Program-made: the position numbers and the translations under genes
Shown here: positions 1-9,131 of the stretch, piece after piece
Position numbering within the stretch: position 1 is the first letter of the stretch
Layout: each line of letters starts with the position of its first letter
The notes under the pieces: generated by a model
Told to the model about the DNA's origin: nothing
What the model saw: only the letters and a program-made list of their open reading frames with translations
The model's database searches: none
Source: Vagococcus penaei
GTDB lineage: Bacteria; Bacillota; Bacilli; Lactobacillales; Vagococcaceae
Length of the DNA: 64,000 nt
Assembly (NCBI RefSeq): GCF_001998885.1
Contig: NZ_CP019609.1
Location: 1,352,001-1,416,000, forward strand
Direction: 5' to 3'

Positions 1-1
1 A

Positions 2-763
2 ATTGAAGGTGTGGAATCATATTTGAATGAAAAAGATTACATGATTTTATTATGTAATTCAAAACACTCTGAAACAATGGAGCGGAAGTATATTAAACAA
101 TTACAAAATCGTTCAGTTGCGGGGATTATTTTGGCTAGTCCCAATGCCATTGAACTCGAAAAATATATGCGTAGTTGTCCAAACATGCTAATTGACCGTG
201 GATTAAATACACGTGAGCAAGGAAATATTTTAGTGGATGAATATGGCGGTTACTATGATGCAGTGCAATATTTAATCGATAATGGACATAAAAAAATTGG
301 GATGCTAACTAATGAGTCTGGTTATTATGAAATGACTGACCGCTACCAAGCCTACTATGAGTGCTTACTAAACAATGGGTTAGATTATGATTCGTCCTTT
401 ATTGAAGACGGCCCTGTCTCGATTCAAGGTGGTTATGAAGCAGCAACACGCTTACTTGCTCGTGAAAATTTGACAGCGCTTTGTTGTGGAAATGATCAGA
501 TGGCAATTGGAGCATACCGAGCAGCTTTTGATAAAGGATTATCTATTCCTGATGACATTTCAATCGTTGGATTTGATAATCTTGAGATTACAGCATTTTT
601 AAATCCACCTTTAACGACAGTGGATCAGCCAGCTTTTGAAATTGGCTATACAGCGGCAAAATTACTTTTCCGTGCGATTAATTTTCCTGAAGATCAAATT
701 CCTAATATTAATTATGAGGCTAATTTAATTGTCCGAGCTAGTACAAAAAATATTGACAGATAG
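2..763 (+). CDS. LacI-family transcriptional regulator, C-terminal part (cut by window edge)
   Basis: The reading frame is open to the left edge, so the N-terminal helix-turn-helix lies outside the window; the GTG at 11 is not a credible start. What remains is the periplasmic-binding-protein-like effector domain of LacI/PurR regulators. It carries 'GIILASPNAIE', 'MLIDRG', 'HKKIGMLTNESG', 'ALCCGNDQMAIGAYRA', 'ISIVGFDN' and the closing 'PPLTTVDQPAFEIGYTAAKLL', which are classic LacI landmarks. It lies directly upstream of, and co-oriented with, the nucleoside salvage genes, with tandem LacI-type operators between them. It is therefore likely the local repressor sensing a nucleoside or sugar signal; the ligand cannot be read from the sequence. 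Confidence 0.9.
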   Translation: MEGVESYLNEKDYMILLCNSKHSETMERKYIKQLQNRSVAGIILASPNAIELEKYMRSCPNMLIDRGLNTREQGNILVDEYGGYYDAVQYLIDNGHKKIGMLTNESGYYEMTDRYQAYYECLLNNGLDYDSSFIEDGPVSIQGGYEAATRLLARENLTALCCGNDQMAIGAYRAAFDKGLSIPDDISIVGFDNLEITAFLNPPLTTVDQPAFEIGYTAAKLLFRAINFPEDQIPNINYEANLIVRASTKNIDR

Positions 764-782
764 ACTAAGCTAATGTTATAGT
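753..782 (+). promoter_or_regulatory. Promoter of the pdp operon
   Basis: TTGACA (753-758), an 18-base spacer and an extended -10 TG-T-TATAGT (TATAGT 777-782) give a strong sigma-A type promoter that starts inside the end of the LacI-type gene. The -10 lies inside the right half of an inverted repeat (TAGACTA at 761-767, TAGTCTA at 779-785), so a regulator bound there would block polymerase. A partial cre-like sequence (ATGTAAGCGCTATAT, 787-801) follows, but its 3' half is poor. Confidence 0.65.
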
Positions 783-816
783 CTAAATGTAAGCGCTATA
801 TATACAAAAAAGAACT

Positions 817-863
817 TGTAAACCGCTTTACAAGTTTTATTAGTCAAAGTAAACCGCTTTACA
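817..863 (+). promoter_or_regulatory. Tandem LacI-type operators before pdp
   Basis: TGTAAACCGCTTTACA (817-832) is nearly palindromic around a central CG, as LacI/GalR-family operators are. A 15 of 16 identical copy (AGTAAACCGCTTTACA) lies at 848-863, with 31 bases between equivalent positions, about three helical turns. Both are downstream of the promoter and upstream of the pdp ribosome binding site, so they fit roadblock or looping repression by the LacI-type protein encoded just upstream. The assignment to that protein is inference. Confidence 0.7.
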
Positions 864-894
864 AAGCGGACTAATGTATGGAGGTTTGTGCAAC

Positions 895-2196
895 ATGAGA
901 GTAGTAGATATTATACAAAAGAAACGTGACCAAAGTGTTTTGTCACAAGAAGAAATTAACTTCTTAATTGATGGTTACACGGATGGTTCAATTCCAGATT
1001 ATCAGATGAGTGCCTTTTTAATGTCAGTTTTTTTCAACGACATGACAGATGAAGAAATTACTTACTTAACTATGGCTATGAGTCAATCAGGTGATATGAT
1101 TGATTTATCTGAAATTGAAGGCATTAAAGTAGATAAGCATTCAACTGGTGGTGTAGGTGATACTACAACATTAGTTTTAGCACCATTAGTTGCCTCGGTT
1201 GGAGCAGCCGTTGCTAAGATGAGTGGACGTGGCTTAGGTCATACAGGTGGAACGATTGATAAGCTAGAAGCAATTCCTGGTTTCCAAGTGGAAATTCCGA
1301 ATGATGAATTTATTAAGTTAGTAAATGAAAGTCATGTGGCAGTGACTGGTCAATCAGGCGACTTAGCGCCAGCTGATAAGAAAATTTATGCATTGCGTGA
1401 TGTGACTGCAACAGTTGATTCAATTCCGTTAATTGCAAGTTCTATTATGAGTAAAAAAATTGCTTCTGGAGCGGACGCTATTGTCTTAGATGTGACAACT
1501 GGTGATGGCGCTTTCATGAAGAATTTAGCCGATGCAGAACGATTAGCACATACAATGGTGCGTATTGGTAAATTAGCCAATCGTCAAACAATGGCAATTA
1601 TTTCTGATATGTCACAGCCTTTAGGTAACGCGATTGGAAATGCTAATGAGATCAAAGAAGCGATTGATGCTTTGAAAGGTGATGGCCCAGCTGACTTGAT
1701 GGAAATGGTTTATGTTTTAGGAAGTCAAATGGTTGTCTTAGCTAAAAAAGCTGATTCATTAGAAGAAGCACGTAAGATGCTTGAAGAAAGTATTGCTTCA
1801 GGTCAAGCACTCGATAAATTTAAAGAAATGATCCGTAACCAAGGTGGCGATGACTCTGTTGTTGACGATCCATCGAAATTACCACAACCTGCCTATTTGA
1901 TTGAGGTACCTGCTAAACGTAGTGGGGTTATCTCTAAAATAGTCGCTGATCAAGTTGGTGTGGCAGCAATGTTATTAGGAGCTGGACGACGCACTAAAGA
2001 AGACCCTATTGATTATGCTGTTGGTTTGTATTTAAATAAAAAAGTCGGTGATGCGGTTACTGAGGGTGAATCATTAGTAACTATTCAATCTAATCGTGAA
2101 GACGTTGCAGATGTAATAGAAGTTTTATATAATAATATTACGATTTCTGAACAAGGTGAGGAACCAACACTAATTCATGAAATTATTACCGAATAA
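895..2196 (+). CDS. pdp: Pyrimidine-nucleoside phosphorylase
   Basis: Phosphorolysis of uridine, deoxyuridine and thymidine to the base plus (deoxy)ribose-1-phosphate, in the cytosol. The 433-residue length is the family norm. Type II nucleoside phosphorylase motifs are present: '[20 protein letters not shown]' (phosphate-binding region, about residues 81-100) and '[20 protein letters not shown]' just after it. I chose the ATG at 895 rather than the in-frame ATG at 874 because GGAGG at 880-884 sits 10 bases before it and '[13 protein letters not shown]' is the usual N-terminus. It is the first gene of the salvage cluster. deoC, often next in related operons, is not found here; a 339-base gap follows instead. 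Confidence 0.95.
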   Translation: MRVVDIIQKKRDQSVLSQEEINFLIDGYTDGSIPDYQMSAFLMSVFFNDMTDEEITYLTMAMSQSGDMIDLSEIEGIKVDKHSTGGVGDTTTLVLAPLVASVGAAVAKMSGRGLGHTGGTIDKLEAIPGFQVEIPNDEFIKLVNESHVAVTGQSGDLAPADKKIYALRDVTATVDSIPLIASSIMSKKIASGADAIVLDVTTGDGAFMKNLADAERLAHTMVRIGKLANRQTMAIISDMSQPLGNAIGNANEIKEAIDALKGDGPADLMEMVYVLGSQMVVLAKKADSLEEARKMLEESIASGQALDKFKEMIRNQGGDDSVVDDPSKLPQPAYLIEVPAKRSGVISKIVADQVGVAAMLLGAGRRTKEDPIDYAVGLYLNKKVGDAVTEGESLVTIQSNREDVADVIEVLYNNITISEQGEEPTLIHEIITE

Positions 2197-2535
2197 TTAC
2201 AGTTCTATTAAAAATATAGTTTGTATTTAATTTAGATAGTTGCGAAACATGACTAAACATAGTATCTTTATCATTGTAAGGGTTTCAAATGAATAAAAGT
2301 TAAATTTACTTTATTTTTACAAAAAAAGTTAAACTTAACAATAGGTTAATGTTAGCTTTTGAAAGGCTTTCATGAGTTTGATTCACTGGAAAAAATTATT
2401 TTTATTCCACACTAGAGGAAAAAAATAGTAGAATGAGTGGTAGGGTACTTGCTGGATGATTGTAATAAAAAAACAATTGTATCTCATAATATGTTAGACT
2501 AATCTTATAGTCTGAAGACAGATAGGAGTTTACTA
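2197..2535 (+). promoter_or_regulatory. pdp-cdd intergenic region with repeated palindromic elements
   Basis: No gene is visible in these 339 bases. They hold two related 13-mers, TGTAAGGGTTTCA (2275-2287) and TGAAAGGCTTTCA (2360-2372, palindromic apart from its central base), 85 bases apart. An inverted repeat, TAGACTA (2495-2501) with TAGTCT (2508-2513), echoes the TAGACTA/TAGTCTA repeat at the pdp promoter; TATAGT at 2506-2511 could be a -10 for cdd, but I see no good -35. The region probably carries a second regulated start for the cdd-transporter genes. Confidence 0.4.
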
Positions 2536-2934
2536 ATGGAACAAAAAAAACAACAGTTAATTGAAGTTGCTAAAGAAGCGCTCCAAACAGCATATGTTCC
2601 TTATTCTGAATTTCCAGTCGGAGCAGCGTTATTAACAAAAGAGGGCCAGATTTTTTCTGGTTGTAATATCGAAAATGCCTCATTTGGCTTAACGAACTGT
2701 GCCGAACGAACAGCAATCTTTAAAGCTGTTTCCGAAGGTCAAAAAGAGTTCCAACATTTAGTGGTAATTGGTCAAACAGAACAGCCAATCTCACCATGTG
2801 GAGCCTGTCGACAAGTTCTTGTTGAATTTTGTCAGCCAGACATGCCAGTGACTCTTTGCAATTTGAATGGTGATTTAAAGGAGACGACCATTCAAGAATT
2901 ATTGCCATACTCCTTTACTGAAATTGAGCATTAA
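2536..2934 (+). CDS. cdd: Cytidine deaminase
   Basis: Zinc-dependent deamination of (deoxy)cytidine to (deoxy)uridine, which feeds the uridine-cleaving phosphorylase encoded upstream. The 132-residue length is typical of the homotetrameric type. The zinc and catalytic motifs are clear: 'NCAERTAIF' (first zinc Cys plus the proton-shuttling Glu, about residues 54-62) and 'PCGACRQV' (two further zinc Cys, about 86-93). The N-terminal 'YVPYSEFPVGAALL' is the substrate-binding strand of the family. AGGAG lies nine bases before the ATG. Only 27 bases separate it from the lipoprotein gene, so the two are likely co-transcribed. Confidence 0.95.
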   Translation: MEQKKQQLIEVAKEALQTAYVPYSEFPVGAALLTKEGQIFSGCNIENASFGLTNCAERTAIFKAVSEGQKEFQHLVVIGQTEQPISPCGACRQVLVEFCQPDMPVTLCNLNGDLKETTIQELLPYSFTEIEH

Positions 2935-2961
2935 AAAATAAAAATAAATTGGAGGATTTTG

Positions 2962-4062
2962 ATGATGAAAAAATCAACAAAATTTGGTATTACACTATTA
3001 ACTACAGGTTTACTAGTTGGATTAGCTGCTTGTGGTAGTGGAAGCAAAGATGCTAAAAAAGATGACAGCAGTGCGAAGAAAGATGATAAAAATCATAGCG
3101 TTGCTATCATTACTGACGTTGGTGGGGTAGATGATAAATCATTTAACCAATCAGCATGGGAAGGGTTAGAAGCTTGGGGTAAAAAACATGACATGTCTAA
3201 AGGTGTCGATGGCTATGACTACATCCAATCTAACGATGCATCTGAATATACAACAAATATTGACCAAGCTGTATCAAGTGGCTTCAAAACAATTTTTGGT
3301 ATTGGTTATTTATTAACAGATGCTGTAACAGCTGCAGCTGATCAAAATCCTGATACAAACTTTGGTATCATCGATGCTGTTATCGAAGGTAAAGACAACG
3401 TTGTTTCTGCAACATTTAAAGACAATGAAGCGGCTTATTTAGCTGGTATTGCTGCTGCATACACAACTAAAACAGATAAAGTTGGCTTTATCGGTGGAGA
3501 AGAAGGACCTGTAATTGACCGTTTCGAAGCTGGATTTGTTATGGGTGTTCAAGATGGCGCGAAAGAATTGAAAAAAGATATCAAAGTTGATGTGAAATAT
3601 GCAGCATCATTTGGTGACCCTGCAAAAGGTAAGGCTTTAGCAGCTAAAATTTACCAAGATGGCGCAGATATTATTTATCACGCTTCTGGTGGTACTGGAC
3701 CTGGAATCTTCCAAGAAGCGAAAAGTATCAATGAAAAACGCGATCCAGACGATAAAGTTTGGGTAATCGGTGTGGATAGAAACCAACAAGAAGATGGTAA
3801 CTATAAAGCAAAAGATGGTAAAGAATCTAACTTTACATTAACTTCAACAATTAAAGGTGTTGGCGCTGCTGTAGAAGATATTTCGACTCGTGCATTAGAA
3901 GACAAATTCCCTGGTGGCGAACACTTAAGCTATGGATTAAAAGATGGCGGTGTTGAATTGGTTGATGGTAACTTAGACGCTAAAGCATTAGATGCTGTAA
4001 AAGCTGCTCGCGAACGTGTTATTAAAGGTGAAGTTGAAATTCCTGAAACTCCTAAAAAATAA
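2962..4062 (+). CDS. bmpA: BMP-family nucleoside-binding lipoprotein
   Basis: Substrate-binding component of a nucleoside ABC importer, anchored outside the membrane by its lipidated N-terminus. The signal peptide ends in a lipobox, 'LVGLAAC|GSGS', with the lipidated Cys about residue 25, followed by an acidic/lysine linker. The body has the BMP/Med features 'VGGVDDKSFNQSAWEGL', 'ASEYTTNIDQAV', 'IDAVIEGKDNVVSATFKDNEAAYLAG' and 'VGFIGGEEGPVIDRFEAGF'. The open frame begins at TTG 2959, but ATG 2962, six bases after GGAGG, is the likely start. A hairpin terminator follows and separates it from the ATPase gene, which fits the usual excess of binding protein over transporter. The symbol follows Lactococcus usage. 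Confidence 0.9.
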   Translation: MMKKSTKFGITLLTTGLLVGLAACGSGSKDAKKDDSSAKKDDKNHSVAIITDVGGVDDKSFNQSAWEGLEAWGKKHDMSKGVDGYDYIQSNDASEYTTNIDQAVSSGFKTIFGIGYLLTDAVTAAADQNPDTNFGIIDAVIEGKDNVVSATFKDNEAAYLAGIAAAYTTKTDKVGFIGGEEGPVIDRFEAGFVMGVQDGAKELKKDIKVDVKYAASFGDPAKGKALAAKIYQDGADIIYHASGGTGPGIFQEAKSINEKRDPDDKVWVIGVDRNQQEDGNYKAKDGKESNFTLTSTIKGVGAAVEDISTRALEDKFPGGEHLSYGLKDGGVELVDGNLDAKALDAVKAARERVIKGEVEIPETPKK

Positions 4063-4092
4063 TAATTTACTTTTGTACTTTTAAAATTTCAT

Positions 4093-4148
4093 GGGAGGCA
4101 TGATTCCCGAATTGGGTTTAATGCCCTCCCTTGAAGTTTTTTTATTTT
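4093..4148 (+). terminator. Terminator or attenuator after the BMP lipoprotein gene
   Basis: GGGAGG-CAT (4093-4101) pairs with ATGCCCTCCC (4121-4130) with one bulged base, an inner CCC/GGG pair tightens the loop, and TTTTTTTATTTT follows. It probably lets only part of the transcription continue into the ABC genes. Confidence 0.75.
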
Positions 4149-4205
4149 AGACTTTAAAGGAAGTACAAAACACTTTAATGTGTGTTTCTGTTTCCTTCAA
4201 CGTCT
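4149..4205 (+). other. Second long imperfect hairpin before the ABC ATPase gene
   Basis: AGACTTTAAAGGAA (4149 onward) can pair with TTCCTTCAACGTCT (ending 4205) over about 12 of 14 positions, with a loop of about 30 bases. It follows directly on the terminator and ends 51 bases before the ATPase start. It may be an mRNA-processing or stabilising structure; no function is proven. Confidence 0.35.
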
Positions 4206-4256
4206 AATTGAAATTGAGTTGTGTTACTGAAGCATTTAAAAAAAGGATGTGAAACC

Positions 4257-5822
4257 ATGAGTCAAGAAAATTATGTCATTGAAATGCGTAATATAACAAA
4301 GCAGTTCGGTGAATTTAAGGCAAATGACAATATTAATCTCCAAATTAAAAAGGGTGAGATCCATGCTTTGTTAGGTGAGAATGGAGCGGGTAAATCAACA
4401 CTGATGAATGTGTTGTCAGGACTCCTACAACCTACAAGCGGTCAAATTTATATGGATGGTAAACCGGTTAACTTTTCTGGACCAACAGATGCTAGTAAGC
4501 GTGGAATTGGGATGGTTCACCAACATTTTATGTTAGTTGACGCTTTTACTGTAACCGAAAACATTATTTTAGGTGATGAGCCCGTAGATAAAGGGATGCT
4601 TGATAAAGCAGTTGCAGCTAAAGAGATTGAACGTATTTCAAAACAATACGGAATGGAAGTTGTGCCGTCAGCATTAATTAGCGATATTTCAGTTGGGATG
4701 CAACAACGTGTTGAAATTTTAAAAACGTTATATCGTGGAGCAAATATTTTAATCTTCGATGAGCCAACAGCAGTATTAACACCTCAAGAAATTGATGAGT
4801 TAATTCTAACAATGAAAGAGTTAGTCAAAGAAGGTAAATCAATTATTATTATCACACATAAATTAGATGAAATTAAAAAAGTAGCTGATCGTTGTACAGT
4901 TATTCGTCGTGGTAAAAGTATTGATACAGTTACGGTAAAAGATGTGTCATCACAAGAATTAGCGGATTTAATGGTTGGTCGTTCTGTTTCATTTAAAACG
5001 GAGAAACGCCCACCAAAACCAAATGAAGCTATTTTATCAATTAATGATTTATATGTGAAAGAAAGCCGTGGACTTGATGCTGTAAAAGGCCTTAGCCTTG
5101 ACGTTCGTGGTGGCGAAGTTGTCGGAATAGCGGGAATTGATGGCAATGGTCAAACGGAATTAATTCAAGCAATTACTGGTTTACGCAAAGTGGAAAAAGG
5201 AACTGTAACAATTAAAGGAAAAGATGTGACAAATCAACGTCCACGTCAAATTACTGAAGTTGGAATAGGGCATGTACCAGAAGACCGTCATAAGTATGGT
5301 TTAGTTTTAGAAATGTCACTAGCAGATAATATCGCATTACAAAGTTATTATCATGCGCCATTTAGTAAGAGTGGCGTGTTAAATCAAAAGTATATTAATG
5401 ATTATGCGCGTAAGCTAATCGAAGAATACGACGTACGAACAACAGGTGAGTTGGTTCCAGCAGCTGCATTATCCGGTGGTAATCAGCAAAAGGCGATTAT
5501 CGCGCGTGAAATGGATCGTGATCCAGAGTTACTGATTGTCTCACAACCAACACGTGGGTTAGATGTTGGAGCAATTGAATATATTCATAAACGCTTGATT
5601 GAGCATCGTGATAAAGGTAAAGCGGTTTTAGTCGTTAGTTTTGAATTAGATGAAATTTTAAATGTATCAGATAGAATAGCGGTTATTCATGCCGGAGAAA
5701 TTGTCGGAATTGTTGATCCAAAAGAAACATCTGAAAAAGAATTAGGCTTATTGATGGCTGGTTACTCACTAGATGAAGCGAGAAAAGAATTAGGTGTGAA
5801 AGTAGGTGAAACACATGAGTAA
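4257..5822 (+). CDS. nupA: Nucleoside ABC transporter, duplicated ATP-binding protein
   Basis: Energises import of nucleosides delivered by the BMP lipoprotein. It is a tandem of two ABC domains in 521 residues, as in sugar and BMP-type importers. Domain 1 has Walker A 'GENGAGKST', signature 'ISVGMQQR' and Walker B 'ILIFDEPTAVLTPQE'. Domain 2 has a degenerate Walker A 'GIDGNGQTE', signature 'LSGGNQQKAI' and Walker B-like 'LLIVSQPTRGLDVG', where Ser-Gln replaces Asp-Glu. Domain asymmetry of this kind is normal for the family. I prefer ATG 4257 (AAAGGATG upstream) to the TTG at 4221. The gene overlaps the first permease gene by eight bases. Confidence 0.93.
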   Translation: MSQENYVIEMRNITKQFGEFKANDNINLQIKKGEIHALLGENGAGKSTLMNVLSGLLQPTSGQIYMDGKPVNFSGPTDASKRGIGMVHQHFMLVDAFTVTENIILGDEPVDKGMLDKAVAAKEIERISKQYGMEVVPSALISDISVGMQQRVEILKTLYRGANILIFDEPTAVLTPQEIDELILTMKELVKEGKSIIIITHKLDEIKKVADRCTVIRRGKSIDTVTVKDVSSQELADLMVGRSVSFKTEKRPPKPNEAILSINDLYVKESRGLDAVKGLSLDVRGGEVVGIAGIDGNGQTELIQAITGLRKVEKGTVTIKGKDVTNQRPRQITEVGIGHVPEDRHKYGLVLEMSLADNIALQSYYHAPFSKSGVLNQKYINDYARKLIEEYDVRTTGELVPAAALSGGNQQKAIIAREMDRDPELLIVSQPTRGLDVGAIEYIHKRLIEHRDKGKAVLVVSFELDEILNVSDRIAVIHAGEIVGIVDPKETSEKELGLLMAGYSLDEARKELGVKVGETHE

Positions 5823-6915
5823 TTTAAATTCAAATCGATTAAATAGCGTCTTAGTTCCCGTGCTTTCGATTTTAATGGGCTTTATCTTAGGTGCAATTAT
5901 TATGGTTATTTTTGGTTACGACCCAATTCAGGGGTATCAGGCAATGTTCCAAACAGCCTTCCGTTCACCAAAAAGTATCGGTGAGATTTTTGTAATGGCT
6001 GCTCCATTAATTTTCACAGCATTGGGCTTTGCGGTCGCGAACTCGGCTGGTTTCTTCAATATCGGTTTATCTGGTCAAGCTTTAGCTGGTTGGGTTGCAA
6101 GTATCTGGGTTGGTTTAGTTATGCATGATTCACCCCGCTTATTGACGTTAATTTGTGCAATTTCTGCTGGTGTGATTGCTGGTGCAATTGCAGCTGCTAT
6201 TCCAGGTTTTTTACGAGCTTACTTTGGAACAAGTGAAGTTATTGTTACCATTATGATGAATTATATTATTTTACATGTTAGTACGCATATTATTAATAAT
6301 GTGATTGCTAAGCAATATATTTCTACTAAAGGAACAACAAAAATGGTCGGTGCCAATGCCTCGCTAAGAACAGAATTTTTAAGTCAAATTAGTGAAGGTT
6401 CACGTTTGAACTTAGGGATTATTTTTGCTTTTGTAGCATTGATTTTAGTTTGGTTCTTGATGAAAAAGACGACGTTAGGTTTTGAAATTACGTCGGTAGG
6501 CTTGAACCCATTTGCTTCTGAATATGCAGGAATGAGTAGTAAACGAATTATTGTTTTATCCATGGTTATCTCAGGTGCTCTAGCTGGCTTCGGGGGCGTG
6601 GTTTATGGTTTAGGAACATTTGAAAACTTAGTTGTTCAAGGTGGCTCATTAAGTATTGGGTTTGATGGTATGGCGGTTTCTCTATTAGGTGGTGGATCCT
6701 CAATTGGTATCCTACTATCTGCTTTACTATTCAGTATTTTAAAACTAGGTGGACAAGGTATGCCATTAGTTGCTGGTGTACCAACTGAGTTAGTTGACGT
6801 TGTAATTGCATCAATTATCTTCTTCATTGGAATTAATTACTTAATTCGTTTTATCTTGAAAAAAATTGAAACAAAAAAAGCATCCAAAGCTGCTAAAGGA
6901 GGTCAAACATCATGA
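5815..6915 (+). CDS. nupB: Nucleoside ABC transporter permease 1
   Basis: Integral membrane subunit of the nucleoside importer (BPD_transp_2 family, as in ribose and BMP-type systems). It has about 8-10 hydrophobic segments in 366 residues, the motif 'FTALGFAVANSAGFFNIGLSGQ', typical of the family ('N-GLEGQ'-like), and the conserved 'ALAGFGGVVYGLG' and 'GMAVSLLGGGSSIGILLSALLF' region near the C-terminus. ATG 5815, preceded by AGGTGA, is preferred to the GTG at 5806. Start and stop overlaps with both neighbours imply translational coupling. Confidence 0.9.
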   Translation: MSNLNSNRLNSVLVPVLSILMGFILGAIIMVIFGYDPIQGYQAMFQTAFRSPKSIGEIFVMAAPLIFTALGFAVANSAGFFNIGLSGQALAGWVASIWVGLVMHDSPRLLTLICAISAGVIAGAIAAAIPGFLRAYFGTSEVIVTIMMNYIILHVSTHIINNVIAKQYISTKGTTKMVGANASLRTEFLSQISEGSRLNLGIIFAFVALILVWFLMKKTTLGFEITSVGLNPFASEYAGMSSKRIIVLSMVISGALAGFGGVVYGLGTFENLVVQGGSLSIGFDGMAVSLLGGGSSIGILLSALLFSILKLGGQGMPLVAGVPTELVDVVIASIIFFIGINYLIRFILKKIETKKASKAAKGGQTS

Positions 6916-7865
6916 GTTTAGACACAATTGCATCTTTAATCACTCAAACATTAGTCTATTCGACGCCTTTAGTGTTTACAGCTTTAGGTGGAACGTTCTC
7001 AGAACGTAGTGGGGTTGTTAACGTTGGTTTAGAAGGTATTATGGTTATGGGCGCCTTTAGTTCGGTTGTCTTTAACTTGAGTTTCGCTTCAACATTTGGT
7101 GCTTGGACACCGTGGCTAGCCTGTCTAGTTGGTGGTTTAGTTGGGATGGTTTTCTCCTTGCTACATGCTGTGGCAACGATTAACTTACGTGCTAATCACA
7201 TCATTAGTGGTACGGTAATTAACTTAATGGCACCGGCACTGAGTATCTTTTTAGTCAAAATTATTTATGGCAAAGGTCAAACAGATCAAGTGGTTGAAAC
7301 ATTTGGTTATTCTAGTTTTCCAATCTTAAATAAAATCCCTGTCATTGGACCGTTGTTATTTTCAAATACGACGGCACCGGCATTTGTATCCATTTTATTT
7401 GCAGTCATTGCGTGGTTTATTTTATACAAAACGCGTTTTGGTCTAAGATTACGTGCAGTTGGGGAAAATCCTCAAGCTGCAGACACATTGGGAATTAATG
7501 TTTATGGCATGAAATATGCTGGTGTATTAATTTCTGGTTTCCTTGGCGGTATTGGTGGTGCGGTATTCGCTCAATCAATTTCTGGTCGTTTTGCAGTAAC
7601 AACGATTTCTGGTCAAGGGTTCATCTCAATGGCTGCGATGATCTTTGGTAAGTGGAATCCGATTGGAGCTATGGGAGCAGCAATGTTCTTTGGTTTCGCT
7701 CAAAACTTAAGTATCGCTGGTGATGGTCTGCCAATCATTTCAAGTATTCCAAAAGTCTACATGGAAATCGCACCATATGCGTTAACTATTTTAGTCCTTG
7801 TATTATTTATTGGTAAATCAACAGGACCAAAAGCAAATGGTAAAACATACATTAAATCTAAATAA
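6912..7865 (+). CDS. nupC: Nucleoside ABC transporter permease 2
   Basis: Second permease subunit, 317 residues, partner of the preceding permease. The start overlaps the previous stop (ATGA at 6912-6915). Family landmarks are 'TALGGTFSERSGVVNVGLEGIMVMGAF', 'LRANHIISGTVINLMAP', 'LRAVGENPQAADTLGINV', 'GFLGGIGGAVFAQ' and 'GQGFISMAAMIFGKWNPIGAMGAAMFFG'. Order and spacing match the Lactococcus bmpA-nupABC system, which takes up the common nucleosides. A strong terminator follows, so the transporter part of the operon probably ends here. Confidence 0.9.
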   Translation: MSLDTIASLITQTLVYSTPLVFTALGGTFSERSGVVNVGLEGIMVMGAFSSVVFNLSFASTFGAWTPWLACLVGGLVGMVFSLLHAVATINLRANHIISGTVINLMAPALSIFLVKIIYGKGQTDQVVETFGYSSFPILNKIPVIGPLLFSNTTAPAFVSILFAVIAWFILYKTRFGLRLRAVGENPQAADTLGINVYGMKYAGVLISGFLGGIGGAVFAQSISGRFAVTTISGQGFISMAAMIFGKWNPIGAMGAAMFFGFAQNLSIAGDGLPIISSIPKVYMEIAPYALTILVLVLFIGKSTGPKANGKTYIKSK

Positions 7866-7875
7866 TTTTGGTCAT

Positions 7876-7904
7876 AACACCCTCAATTTTTGAGGGTGTT
7901 TATC
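7876..7904 (+). terminator. Terminator after the nucleoside transporter genes
   Basis: AACACCCTCA (7876-7885) pairs with TGAGGGTGTT (7891-7900), with a T-rich loop and a short T-containing tail. The U-tract is weak, so read-through into deoB is possible. Confidence 0.7.
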
Positions 7905-7934
7905 AAATAAAAATGAAGAGAGAAGGCAATAAAT

Positions 7935-9107
7935 ATGTTTAAAAGAGTTCATTTAATCGTCTTAGATTCAGTTGGAATTGGAGAAGCACCAGATGCCGAA
8001 AAATTTGGAGATTTAGGAAGTCATACTTTAGGACATATTGCAGAAACAGCTGGGTTAACATTACCTAATATGGAAAATCTAGGATTAGGTATGATTGAAC
8101 CTTTAAAAGGTGTTAAAGCGATGCCAGATCATAAAGGTTATGTGACGAAATTAGAAGAAGTTTCAGTTGGTAAAGATACAATGACAGGTCACTGGGAAAT
8201 CATGGGATTAGATATTCAAACACCATTCCGTGTCTTTCCAGAAGGTTTTCCTCAAGATTTGTTAGATAAAATTTCTGAGTTCTCTGGTCGTGGTATTATC
8301 ATGGGGGCGAATAAACCGTATAGTGGAACACAAGTTATCGACGATTTTGGTGCAGAACAAATGGAAACTGGCGATTTAATTATTTATACGTCAGCTGACC
8401 CTGTTTTACAAATTGCGGCACACGAAGACGTAATTCCATTAGAAGAATTATATCGTATTTGTGAATACACTCGCGAAATTACTAAAGATGATCCATACAT
8501 GATTGGTCGTATTATTGCTCGTCCTTATGTTGGTGAACCTGGTAACTTTACAAGAACTCCAAACCGTCATGATTACGCTCTAAGTCCATTTGGTGAGACA
8601 GTATTAGATTCATTGAAAGCGCATGGTAAAGACGTGATTGCGATTGGTAAGATTAATGATATCTTTAATAGTCAAGGAATTACCGAAATGGTACGAACAA
8701 AATCTAATATGGATGGCGTAGATCAGTTATTAAATGTGATGAAAAAAGACTTTACTGGTTTAAGTTTTACTAATTTAGTTGATTTTGATGCGTTATTTGG
8801 ACACCGTCGTGACACAGAAGGCTATGCTCGTGCTTTAGAAGACTTTGATGCACGTTTACCTCAAATCAATGAAGCCATGGCAGAAGATGATTTACTATTA
8901 ATTACAGCTGACCATGGAAACGATCCGACTTTCCCAGGAACTGACCATACACGTGAATATGTACCATTATTAGCTTATAGTAAAAAAATGACAGGTCATG
9001 GGTCATTACCACAAGGTTATTATGCAGATATTTCAGCAACAATTGCGGAGAACTTTGGTGTTCCTGCAACTGAAAATGGTCAAAGCTTTTTAAATGAATT
9101 AAAATAA
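7935..9107 (+). CDS. deoB: Phosphopentomutase
   Basis: Converts (deoxy)ribose-1-phosphate from the phosphorylases to the 5-phosphate; cytosolic, with two Mn ions, alkaline-phosphatase fold. The 390-residue length is normal. Metal- and phosphate-binding motifs are visible: '[13 protein letters not shown]' (N-terminal Asp ligand), '[10 protein letters not shown]', 'KDTMTGHWE' (the phosphorylated Thr region), '[12 protein letters not shown]', '[10 protein letters not shown]' and '[22 protein letters not shown]'. GAAGAGAGAAGG lies upstream of the ATG. It leads a deoB-punA-deoD block with gaps of 24 and 26 bases. Confidence 0.96.
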   Translation: MFKRVHLIVLDSVGIGEAPDAEKFGDLGSHTLGHIAETAGLTLPNMENLGLGMIEPLKGVKAMPDHKGYVTKLEEVSVGKDTMTGHWEIMGLDIQTPFRVFPEGFPQDLLDKISEFSGRGIIMGANKPYSGTQVIDDFGAEQMETGDLIIYTSADPVLQIAAHEDVIPLEELYRICEYTREITKDDPYMIGRIIARPYVGEPGNFTRTPNRHDYALSPFGETVLDSLKAHGKDVIAIGKINDIFNSQGITEMVRTKSNMDGVDQLLNVMKKDFTGLSFTNLVDFDALFGHRRDTEGYARALEDFDARLPQINEAMAEDDLLLITADHGNDPTFPGTDHTREYVPLLAYSKKMTGHGSLPQGYYADISATIAENFGVPATENGQSFLNELK

Positions 9108-9131
9108 AGAAGTTGATAAGGAGTTAAGAAG

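Noticed and set aside
787-801. A cre (CcpA) site before pdp.
   Set aside because: Only the left half matches (ATGTAAGCG); the right half lacks the conserved CA at the right distance.
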